The translations under genes were made by a program, and so were the position numbers. 64,000 nucleotides of DNA from Synchiropus splendidus. Lineage: Eukaryota > Chordata > Actinopteri > Syngnathiformes > Callionymidae. Shown here in pieces: positions 30,101 to 42,100 of the stretch (positions within the stretch are counted from its first letter, which is position 1; each line of letters begins with the position of its first letter). The notes below the pieces were generated by a model. The model was not told the DNA's origin. It made no database searches and worked only from the letters and a program-made list of their open reading frames with translations. The stretch covers positions 18,858,001 to 18,922,000 of the forward strand of contig NC_071347.1 in the NCBI RefSeq assembly GCF_027744825.2, in the 5' to 3' direction.

Positions 30101-33100
30101 AAACAATGTCAATCGCTACTTAAATCCTTATACCCTCAAAAGGCCCTGTGTTTCAGTCTGACAGCACTGCCAGTGAAGAGGAGAGCCACAAATATTTTCT
30201 ACTCCATTGAAATGGCAATGCATCAACATGCGACACACTTTACCAACATCCATATATCACGCCAGGGGAGTGAGGCCTGGTTGATAGGGCGGTACCACAG
30301 AGAGCTCCTCCCCCGACCCGGTCCTTATCAGCTTCAATCCAGGAATGGCCCCCGTGCCAAACATTGCAACAGCACTAAAGCTCACTGATCATGAAACAAA
30401 TGGTGGGTATTATAATAATAAAAAAAAAAAACATCTCAACTAGCATCTGCTTCAAAATAATGACTGACAGCCAGCCAAACGGTGAGATCCTTCGAGTGGC
30501 TGCCTCACACGTGCTTGTTAGAATATGGCAGAGACTTGATTTGAATTACAACGTTGTAACTCATGCTATTATGAGGCGAGCAACTGCTTGCAAGCTTGAG
30601 TGAGTATTCACAGAGAAATAACAGAGATATCTGCCAAGCCCAACAGATGCTGCTGAATCTATTAGTTAATTATGTCTTCCCTTTTTTAAAGAGGCAACAA
30701 TTATGTTTTTGTGCTGAGAACCATAATAATGATTCAATTAGCACGAGCGCAGCAGGGATCTGCCGTTGTACAGAGTGGAGTCCCAACATTCGGATCACAG
30801 GGCGTTCAACCTTCAGAACCACTTTCATTTAGGTCGGTTTCTAGGCCGACTGCAAAAATAGAGTGGTAATGATGCACCGGGTGAAAAGCTACTGCAGTTT
30901 CTACATTTGGACCTTTACTCAATTCATACTCAAAAATATTTTGAACGCCGCTTTAAGATTAGCTTTATTTTGTTTAGATTGGCATGCTGAGTATTCTGTC
31001 AACTACCACACCACATCCGTCATGTCTCCGGCATTTTCAATCAGGTCCTCCGCCTAAACCTAACCAGATCATCCTCCCTAGTCATGTCCTCTTTTACCAC
31101 ATCCACAATCCTCATTCACTCTTCCTGCTCTCCTCTTACAGGACTTTGTATGTCCATCTCAAACATTCTTGGTCCCACACTGTCGCTCCTCTTCACGAGT
31201 CTCCAAACCTCCCCATATGAGCTTTTCTGCTCTTTACTGGTCACCACAAGCAGGGATGAACAAGGCCACTATCTCTGGGGGATGGGGGAGAGGAGTGAGC
31301 ACATAAAAAAGATCCAGATCCAAAATCCAGATCAAGATCTGGGAAATTACTACCTTAATTGTTACCTACTAGAAAAGGAGCACCGCTGCCGAGTCAGGTG
31401 ACAAAAGTATTAAGAGAAAGGGTTAGGGGTGCACAGGGACTATTTTCCGTTGACTGACTTCAGGCCTGAACGATCCGCTCTGTGCTAAACGGACATGTTT
31501 TTATAAGCATCCACAGTTAATGTAGTGCTAGAGAATGAAGTAGCACCCACCCGCACCACCAGTTAGTTGGCAGAGCAACAGGTTTTTCAGAATAGGCTTT
31601 CAGATCAAGACATAACAGGAGGTTATCATTTCATTGCTTCCTTTTCCCTTCATTCCAGGGGTGTCCAACCAAACCGGTCCTCACAGGCTGCAATGGGTGC
31701 AGGCTTTTGCTCTAACCCACCTATCAGACACACATGCACACAGATTCACCAATCAGGTGTCTAAAGACTGTCATCCGTTTATTGTCAGTCAAGTGCTGCT
31801 TGTTTCAGCTGACACCTGGTTGGTTAACCTGCATGTACTTTATGGGTTGGAACAAAAGCCTGCACCCACTGCGACCCTTTCTGGAAGCGTTTGGACTCTC
31901 CTGCTTTATACTCACTTTATATCTGAGCAAAATGGCTTTGAAAATGTGGTTCAAGTTCAGACAGCTTGTGCTGTGTCATGGAGAAAAGAGATTGTGCTGT
32001 GTTTCTTTACATAAGAAATAAATGAAATTCTACCCTCATGTTCTGGTCAGTTTTGAGAGATGATGTTTGTAAAAGAGGTCAGACAAGGAGCATAGAGGAC
32101 AAAGGTTCAGATGAGGCCGGAGGATGCTGAGAAGTGTTTGCTACCGTGGACTTCCTCTTTCAGTCAGGAGTCGGAAGGATTGCAAATAAAGATTGGCAAG
32201 TCGTTTAGTGACTCGGAGAACCAGACTGGTTGACAGCGAGTTTCACAGCCATTGTAGAGCGCTCAACACTCCCGTACTTCACGGTTGTAAAAGCTTTTCC
32301 GAGCTTTATGTCCATGTTAAAGAATCTTTCTTGAGTGCACATTTATACTTCATTTAATAATTAAATAAATTGTGACCTTATTTTGTTGCATCTGTTTTAT
32401 TTTAAGTATTTTGTTATCGTCACAAAGCGATGATTCAAGCTTCAAAAGAAAGCAGATACAGTGTTTAAAATAATCAGAGCTGTAAGGGACACAATATTTA
32501 TGACATTTCTTCATTACCTTGTTTAAATTACGTATCACTTTGAATTTGTTTTTCTTGTCTTCGCTGCATAGAAAGCACCAGGCATCATTTATGAGTACAA
32601 TTAAGGCAGTATTCTTGACGTACTGTGTATGTTCTAGAACGGTGATTTATTAACGTAACATCGGAAGTGGCTCCCAAACACAGAGGTTTAATGGGAGCAA
32701 ATATTGTTTCAGTGTTTGCCATTTCTGGCTTTAATAAATGAGGCCCCAGAACTGAATCGTGCTTGCGGAGGCAATAAAATCGACACGATAAATAAGACTT
32801 ACTTCTTCGGGGAAACAGATTCCTCCAGCATAGTGGATTCTTCGTCTCCCTCAAGGCCAAAACGATCTTTGCTCTGCTTCTGCAGGAGGAAATAGAGACC
32901 ACAAAGCTTCATTAAAGATATTAAATGCCGAAAATCTACTGTAATTTTGTGAGCCACAACTTGCCTTCTTGAGAATGATGTCAATGTAGCCAGCAATAAG
33001 TTGCGATATCTGCTCTCCTTCTGTTGTCTGGACTGAGTAATAGCTCTCCTGGTACTCACCGAAATCCTAAAACCAGAGTAAAGATATTAACGTCCGCCCC

Positions 33101-36100
33101 AATATTCTGGCGGGGGACGGCGGTTTCCCATGAGGCTCCGTCAAAATCAGGACATTGTGGGATTATCATACAAGCTGAAATCAGCAGCAGCCTCCATTTA
33201 CTCATCCAGAAAAACAATAATGATTTATCAGACAATTTCTGGGATGTCTTGCTCTCGTGAATAGAACGAAAAATGATGAGGGGAAATAAACTGGAATGTG
33301 TTTGATCATGATTGGAGGATTTGTGATGAAAGAGGTGATGATTTTAAAGCGTCAACATATTATTATTATCTGAAATATCATGATAATTGATGAGAGAATA
33401 GAACTGATACAGAAATTAAAATATATAGATTAAAGTTAAAATGGATTTCACTGCCTTTTTTGGAACCAGCACAGTAGAAAAAAAAGACCCTTATTATAGT
33501 GACAGAAAAGTGATCTTTAAAATTTTCAAAGATTATAATAAAAATTACTTCAAAGACACACGAACAAAAACCTTGCAAATAAATTTCAACGAATGAATTA
33601 CATTTTTTAAAAAACTTTTCATTAAAAAAAAGATTAAAAAACAGAAATAAAAAACCCTGCAAAAACAACGACAAAAAGTGCCAATAATTATTTGTATTGT
33701 CATACTGTATCAATATATTTTCAATGTTAACTTGACTATAATCTGCCTTTGCCTGAGATCTACGCTTCATTCGCCCAGACAGCACTGTGCTAACAAATCT
33801 TCAGACAGAACTTCAAAATAACTTTAAAAAAAAGCATCTCGGATTATTTTTAGCTCAAATAGAAGGTGGCAACACAGGGTTGGGTTATTTTTACCATTTG
33901 CCATTCTATTAATCGCTTAATGGAGTGGTTATTGCGACATGGAGATGAAAATGACATTCCTGTTGGCGACAGCGGAAAGAGAAAATTGAAATTGCTAAGC
34001 GGTAAATAATATATTCCACATCAGCACATTCCTTCTCCGGCATTTACTGTTGTCAGATGAATCAGTCGGTGGGATGATTAAAAAAAAAAAAAAATGCTGT
34101 TTGAAATGGAACAGGGAAGTGTGGTTTAATGTGGCACTCAGATATATTGACTAAAGGATGAAGCAGAAATAAAGGAGTACCAGGGTGAAGCTCTTCGGGG
34201 AGGCGGCCCATCTTTTGACAGTGGTCAGGGGCCACTCCTGCACCACATCCTTGGTCTTCTCATCGACACGCATCACCGACTCTTTGGTGATCCCCAGCAG
34301 CCGCGGAACCAGTTTGTTTTTGCCCTTCATCTTTTCCTGTCAGAGAGGAAAGCGTCAGGCAACTTTCATGTTCGTGCAAAAAAAAAAAAAAAAAAAAAAA
34401 AGAGCCCACCCACTCATAGTGAATCACTTCAACTGAAAATCATGACGGTTCTGCTGTGAATACACTCGCTGCTGGCTTAAAGCTTCAAATAGAGAAGGTG
34501 GGGGTGAGCTGTGTAGTGACCCGACGGACTTCAGCTTTATTTAACCGCGGCTTTATCGAGCAGGGTCTCCACAGGCTTTAGTCACTGTCAGGACACCAGC
34601 GTCTTCAGCGCTCCGTCTGACCCGCTCCTCTGCCCACTGCAAATCTTTACCAGCTCACTTGAGACACAGAACCCACACTCTTCTGTTCGCAGGGGTGCAC
34701 AGAAACATAACAATCTGCAGCCTGTGGTGATGGTGAAGGTAAAATATGTTGGAATGTCTCCTCTATTGTTCGAGGGAGCTGAAGCATGAGCAGCCTTTTC
34801 AAGGACTTAAGATAACCGCAAACAAACACTTTCATTATGATGAAGCGTGAACAACACAATCCTTACAGGAAGTGTGATATGGCAATAAATATATAAATAA
34901 AAGCGTCATATTGATTCCATTAAGAGTATCCTTCACTACATTCAGTACCTTTCCTGCTTGTATGATATAAACAGAAAAGAAAAAGTTTTTTTTTCCAGGT
35001 CTTTATTTTCCTTTTACCATTATATATTTCTAATCTAATACAGATATTACAATATTATATTTTTTACTAAAACATGAAAGACACATAGCTTCTACAATAC
35101 ATTAAAATATTAATTAAATCTATAAATATTTACGATTTATGTTGACAAATTATCAACAATATGACTGCACTTTTCAATTTTATAATATTTGAGGATCAAA
35201 ATTGTTATTTTTTCCCCCCAGAACGTATCCTATATAGGTAGCGTTTTTTCTCAAGATGGCCACCTTAACTCTGGTGAAAAAGATACATATGCAGCACAAA
35301 GCAATGTAATCCATATTATTAATAGTCAAATTAAATGGAGCTTAATGGAACTGCAGATGGCAGTAGTGTTTCGGAACTTGCTCACACAACCCAGTGGGGC
35401 CTCAACAGTTTCATCACTACCTGAAAATTTCATTCATCCCTTCATAACTTTTCAAGATAAACAACAGCAAAAGCATCACCAACTGACAAACATGTCAACA
35501 TCTTGTACCGGCTTATAAACCCACGTTGAGAGTCGGCAACACAGTGACGTCAGCTCTAAATTATTCAACACTCTTGAAATCACCATCACAACAATGCCAT
35601 ATTGACTGACAGCCCTCATAAAAGCAGATGCTTGTGCACTCTCACGTGCACGAGTCAAAGCCATTAAGTGTCCATTAAGGAAACTGCACTCTCATTTAAT
35701 TCCCTCCGCCTGAACGTTGCCTCCACAATATGTGGCTTCATACTGTTCACACGCCGCATTCCATTCCACCTTTGTGTTCTTCAGAGCAGAACCAGACACA
35801 ATTGATATTGTCACAGGTATTTCTCAGCGATGTTTGAACCCCAGCAGCACGATACTTCACTCCGCTGCTTCAAGGCTTCAGTGTTTGGAACTGCTCCTGA
35901 GACCTCTACGAAAAGCACAACTTTCACCAACAGTGTTTATAATATCTTACTGGTATCAGTGAGGGCCACGTTTGGGAAACTCCAAAGCCTAAAACTGCGG
36001 TGTGTTCTGGGGTCAATGACTCAGAGATGTTCCCAGCTAAATTCTTTTACGCTTAATCCCTGGCTCACCGTGTGGACCTCAGACTGACCTTGTGTTCTAA

Positions 36101-39100
36101 CGGTTAAATCAAAAACAACATGAGAATGAGCACAAGGTGCTTCATTATTTCATTTTACACTAGTCATATATTTACTTCTATGACTCTTCATTGAAGACAT
36201 TTTTCTTCAAGCTACCTATTCAGAATAACCTGCAGGCACAGCTGCTCCACTGCAGATTTATGAGCCTCGGCTTTATAATGTTTTTGAACTTCATGGATAT
36301 CATAAACTTTTGAGGAGATTTAAATGTAGGGCGTAGATGACAGCAGCAAGAGACTCCACTAACCAGGGCACTTCTTAAAATTCTGCGTGCTTTTATTGCT
36401 TATTAACAAACTAAATTCAAGTTACTGCATACAGAAAGAAAAATAGCAAGAAAAACTGATTATTATTTAGCTGCATCCGTTTTATTTTACTTGCTTTTGT
36501 TTTATTAACTAATGCAAACAAAAACAACAAAAATGATCATTTGTACATTTAGCTAATACAGAATATGATCAGCGTTTTCACCCTTTTCTGATCAGAAAAG
36601 CTGAAAGTTTTGAATGAAAACTTAACATATAGCAATAGCTTTAGACTTTAGCTTGGATCTCTCACACGCTGCTACGGCGGTGACGTTAGACGGATATTGG
36701 TGACGCTACTGAGTGAAATGAACTTTAACAGATGATTTTTGTCAGGGCTGGTTTGGTATTGCTTACTTTATAAAGATATATAAACATGTTTTTGACAGCC
36801 AGTATAATGTTATTTCTTCATAACAGATACATGCTAGCACCATGTTGCTAACAGGTCAGAAAGCTATGAGACACACTCAAAATGCTAACAGCCAGAGAAC
36901 TTAAATCTCTCTGCTCTGACTGTAAAGCGTACACGTACATGTATGTGTACATGTTAGCTTTACAGTCAGCTTGCTTTTAGCATCTCACTAAACACACACC
37001 GACACCCAGAATTCTGAATTTTGAGCCAGTATTTTCCCTCAGCGCTCCACTGTAAACTGGGAGAGCACTCACCTTCCAAACACCAGTGGAACGCAGGCTT
37101 CCTGATAATCAACCTCCAGGTGTGTTGAAGTGATTTCCCTGCCAAACATGTTCAGTTCCTGGAAGTCCTGGCTTCATGTACTCACTTTCAGCCGGACTAC
37201 AACAAAAAAGTACCTCCAGACTGCTGGACTGACTCAGCGCTGCCGGCCCACTGATCTGGTTCAACTCTGCAACACAGGTAGGCTACTGATGCTACGCTAG
37301 CATCCATCATGGTGTTTGCTGAAGCTACTGAGTGAAATGAACTTTAACAGATGATTTTGTCAGGGCTGGCTTGGTATTGCTTGCTTTATAAGGATATATA
37401 AACATGTTTTTGACAGCCAGTATAATGTTATTTCTTCATAACAGGTACATGCTAGCACCATGTAGCTAACAGGTCAGAAAGCTAGGAGACGCACGCAAAT
37501 GTCAATATGAGCATTTCTCTTGATACTTCAAATTGGTTTTTAAATATTCTCCAAAGTCAACGCACAATGTTAATATAAAACACTGCTTTCATACTTTGAT
37601 ACATCTGCTGAATTAAGCTTAAACATAGTCTTCCTTCAGCAACAAATAATGAAATGTATTTGTGGTCATAGTTCTCTGATGGCAAGGAAAAATTCTAAAA
37701 CTTGCATGAGGATCGCAGACCATACACCAACCAGAATATACACCCTAAACACTATTTGTACGCAATCTTGTTTATGTTTGCAGTTATCCTTCCTCTTATG
37801 AAAACTGATTTATTTTGGCGTTAATTATAATGTAAAAGGGATGATGTTTCTGAGTTGCTGCTCAATATTTTACTTTACTTTATATTTTACTAACGTTTTT
37901 TTTAAAACATTTGAGTACACGTTACAAATATTGTATCTCTTTAATTTGCCATCAATTATTTGTATTTTATTTTAAGGGGCAAAATGTGTGACCAGCAGCA
38001 TCGCTGCATTTAAACAAGCCAACTGCCAGTATGGTGCCTGATGTAGTTATTACTTTGCACAAGAAGGTGGCATGTTTTCATCAAAATTTTGAGCCAAAAG
38101 CAGTTTGAAAATGAGCGTTTTAATTATGTAGTTTGTAGAGAGTGGATTTGACTGATTCATTTCCTGAAGAGGAACATTCATCCTGTGATGAAGATTGTCA
38201 CTTGTAAAGTATGACAGAGAGTGACGTCGCTTCTGCTGTAGTGACAGTGTGTCCATTCACCTTGACAGTCCACATGCAGCGTATACTGTAGCTGATTCTT
38301 TAAAAGTTGGGGGAGAAAGTACACTGTGGATAATGGCACCAGTGGTGTTCATGTCACAATAAGCAACAAGGTTCTTCTCTTTTACAGTATGCCTTAATTT
38401 CTAATTAATAGTTTTAAAGACACAACCTTTTGAAATAGTGACATTAAAGTGGAATACGTCACTGAAAAAAAATATTACCTGTAGTGTTCAGCCAGTATTT
38501 GCTGTCAAACTCACTACCTGATATGAGGATGTTTATAGTGATGATTTATAAGTACAGTAGACAGACATTTTCTCTGCTTCCAGCTCCGCAGCTCGCTATT
38601 CAATCGATGCTATATCTGGATTTTACCTCCACAACCACCAACTTCAATTTAATCACCTTTCATAAAGCTTGAAGCCAGTTTTTGAATTTCACAGACGAAT
38701 TAATAATTTACTGTATCCCTGCACATAGCATGTACCCTGCTTAGAATTTCTGTGTAAAGTGTGCACAAGACCAAAGGACTCCTTACCTTTACTAGGAAGA
38801 AGGACACTCCATATGTCTGCAACGACCTGGCGAGCTTCACGTACTTCACTTTGGCTTCGATCTCTGTCATCTCCCCACAGTTTTTATGATCCTGGGCGCA
38901 CGAGTGGGCACATAATCACACTGGTTATTACAGATTTGGCTTAACAGAGAAAAATGTGCTGTGGTGCAACACATTTAAGCCAAAAAATTGCATCTAATAA
39001 ATTGATAAGCAGTGTATTCAAACACATTCATTTTTTTTTTTTAGTATTGGCACACTTTCAGCCCAAAATATCTCCAATATGTTGGATGTTCGCCGCACTG

Positions 39101-42100
39101 TTTTTTGGTCCAGCTTAGCTTTTTATCACCACCGTTTCATACCAGGATTTTATTGCATTTACTTTCTAAATAAAAACTACTTTTGGTAATATTTTTATAG
39201 CGATTGACCGCATACTTTTGGTTTTGCCTTCCAAACCTTTTCCCCTTGTGTCTGAGTGAGCAGCACAGTAAAAACAACAAACACAAAAAGCTCAGCTCTC
39301 TAATGGTGACGGGCAGAACTGGAATGATGGTTGCTCTGTAACTGTGTTTACCTAGTCTTTTTATGATAGAGAATACAGTAAGAAGGAGACTTGCTTACTA
39401 GGAGCAAATATTAAATCTCAGTCCCAGTGGCCTCCTTGCAATGCACTTTTGAAAAAATTATTTCATCTCACTGTGCAGAGACTCATTCCGGCAAAAGGCA
39501 TGGCACTTCACCGTCAATGCTGAAGATTGGCTTAAATGTAGAATTTCCGTCCACCTGGAGTGCTTTCTCTGAGAAGTGGCCACCAACTGTTTGTTGTTGA
39601 ACTTGTGGCGACCTAACCGCGATTCGCCAGATGGCAGGGTCTGGTGTAATTTTCTTGGCACATTACAAAGCCTCCAAAAATGAATCGCATTTAATTTATT
39701 CCTCACTGAAATATGGTGATTTGCACTGGCTATCAGACTTTTTCACATCATAATTTACATTTGTAATGGCATTGTTGTGGTCAGTGTAAAAGACAATGCG
39801 ATCTACCTAGTGGTGTATTCCATTATCTTACCCCCAATTTCCACTGAAAGCATAACAGCAACTGCAATGTAGCAGCGTAGTTTTTGAAAAAGAATGAATT
39901 GTTTTCAATCTGTTCATTTCCACCAACAATGCATGTTACTGCACCACTGCTTCAAAGTGGCAAGGATTCTAGTCTGGTCTAGTCCGCGTCAAGTTGGAGT
40001 GGAGGGAAACAAACAGACAGGAAATCAGCACGTGAAAAGTGATGGGAATCCGGATAATTTTCAAAATAAAACACTATGATGTTGCTTTTTACAGTGAAAG
40101 AGCGATGTCAACGCTACATCAAAACTGGCGCACGAGGAGCGTGATCGATGGCGGGTCCTTTCTTCTTGATAAGATAGATGACGGTTGAAGGTCGAGCGTC
40201 TGTCCATTCTTTATGACACCCGTCACAAACATGAAGACAACGTTATAAAAGAAAGAGCCAGGGCTGAAACTGAACATGATGGACAGAGAACAAAAACGTC
40301 AGACACAGTGGTCGGACTGGCCAAATTCATTCTCGGCAGGGGATTGGCCCTCAATCCGCGAGGTACAGTTCTACTGACAATTCTCGGGTGACCGAGTGGA
40401 GAGCTACCGCTCTGCGACGCTGCGCACCAAGTGGAAATAAAAAATTACACTGCAGTACGCGGGACTGGAATGATGATTGCTGTGTTTACCTGGTCTTTTT
40501 ATCACAAAGAATACAGTAAGAAGGAGGCTTGCTTACTTTCTTATACTGCAGCAAATATTGCTTATGAAATCTCAGTCCCTGCTGCTGTTCCCAGTGGAAA
40601 TTGGAGGGGGGCGTCAGGATTGTTATTATTTTTTTTTACCCATAAAAAGTGAAAAATGAATTAATCCTGGCGTCAGTTAAAAAATAAAAACTACACCTGC
40701 AACAGTATAACAGTGTTTGTCATGTACATACTTGGAATATCTTCTTCTCCGAGCCTCTTTGCTTGATGTATTCTTTCGGAAGAAACTCCTTGAGGCTGTG
40801 GGGGATAAATGACATTTGTACATGTTTAAGGTTCAGAGCTACAAGCATTTCCCTTTCTATTAACATACCTCAACATATGAGGTCATGCCTGCCCCGCTGT
40901 CTACATATCAGAAAACAGTTGTAACAGCTGACATCACCCCTGAGTTTTCCACTAGAGGAAATCCCTCAAGTAACAACAGTTCACGCTCAAACAGGGAAAC
41001 TAGACTGCAGCTGGGAAAAGAATGTCCAATCCGAAGGGTTAAAAAAACTCTTACTCCAGAAATCCAGGTTTGTGTTTGTGCTCCACGTGGGTTCCGAACT
41101 GGATCTGCGCTTGGATGCCAGCAAACTCACAGGCTTTATCAAAGGACACGGGGTGGGATCCATTCAATATATCATCCCGGGCCTGGCAGAAAGATGGAGA
41201 AAAGGAGGTCTTGGTTAAAGGTAGAGCCGCCCTGTCAGGAAGAGGAAAGAGCAGGGGAAAGATCTAAACGTAACCCCACAGCTGGAGCTGGAACTTCACT
41301 GCTCTCTTGCCACAGACTGCGACAGCCTTTTACATGAATGACTCAGCAGACCTTTAGAGCAGAATTGTAATAAATGATAATTATCCATTTTGACAGAAAA
41401 ATCTATTCAGTTTGTCACTATTGGAGAACCAGTCAACGTGAGCTTTTTAAATACCTTGGAAGAAAAAAAGTGTAAAGCTGATTTAGGCAGCAGAAGAGTA
41501 ATAAATACCGCGGCCTCACACAGCTATATCAATCATCCTTCCAATTTGGACGGATAGAAATGGTGAATGAAGGTTTCGCTGACATCTTTTAAATGATTTG
41601 TGGGCGCTGGCTGTTTGCTCCTCCGAGGGGCAGACGGCTGTCTCACTCTCCGCCTCCTGTCTTGTGTTTACTGCTGCAAAACTATTGGCCCTAAACGCTG
41701 AGAGGCCACACTGATAGAAAGAATGACTCCATCAGTCCTTTAGCATTAGCATATCTGTTGTAAACCTTACTCGGTGCTGTGTCCCATTAGATCGATGGGA
41801 AACTAAGCAGCAGCTCATTGTTGTAATGAGAACAACAATCTCCTCCACGCACAGGCGAGTTCTTTCCCTCGTGTGATTCGCAGCAGAGTACACAAGTCCT
41901 CAACAAAACACTAGACAGCACTCGAAAATCGGCACGACTCACACACACACAGCTTTAGAAATTCAACTGTGCAATGTAGAATCAGACATCTTACCAGTCA
42001 TTCCAGTATATTTAGAGTATGTTAACATTTAAGGTGGTGTTGTAATGCTTGAGATAGGTCCTGGTTTTTTAGGGTCACGGTCTCCGACTGGCCAGATTCT

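Larger units (their letters stand above)
28519..32802 (-). other. intron 11 of tln2, repeat-rich
   Basis: 4,284 nt separating the two linker exons. Holds an ATAAGCCGC-type repeat (29620-29735), a foldback element (29904-30275), a hAT-like MITE (31656-31903) and a possible older repeat (28690-29230). No gene. Confidence 0.8.
34337..38786 (-). other. intron 8 of tln2, with an internal duplication
   Basis: 4,450 nt, the largest intron seen. Holds a 24-A run (34378-34401), two near-identical 180-bp direct copies (36705 and 37323) and a perfect-armed hairpin between them. No gene. Confidence 0.8.
38892..40731 (-). other. intron 7 of tln2, with transposon-like remains
   Basis: 1,840 nt. Holds two related copies of a 120-140 bp segment (39314 and 40461) and a possible MADF-like coding remnant near 40185-40310 (see findings). 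No intact gene. Confidence 0.75.

Noticed and set aside
34378..34401. A24 run as the tail of a SINE or processed copy
   Set aside because: No SINE body, promoter boxes or target duplication beside it.
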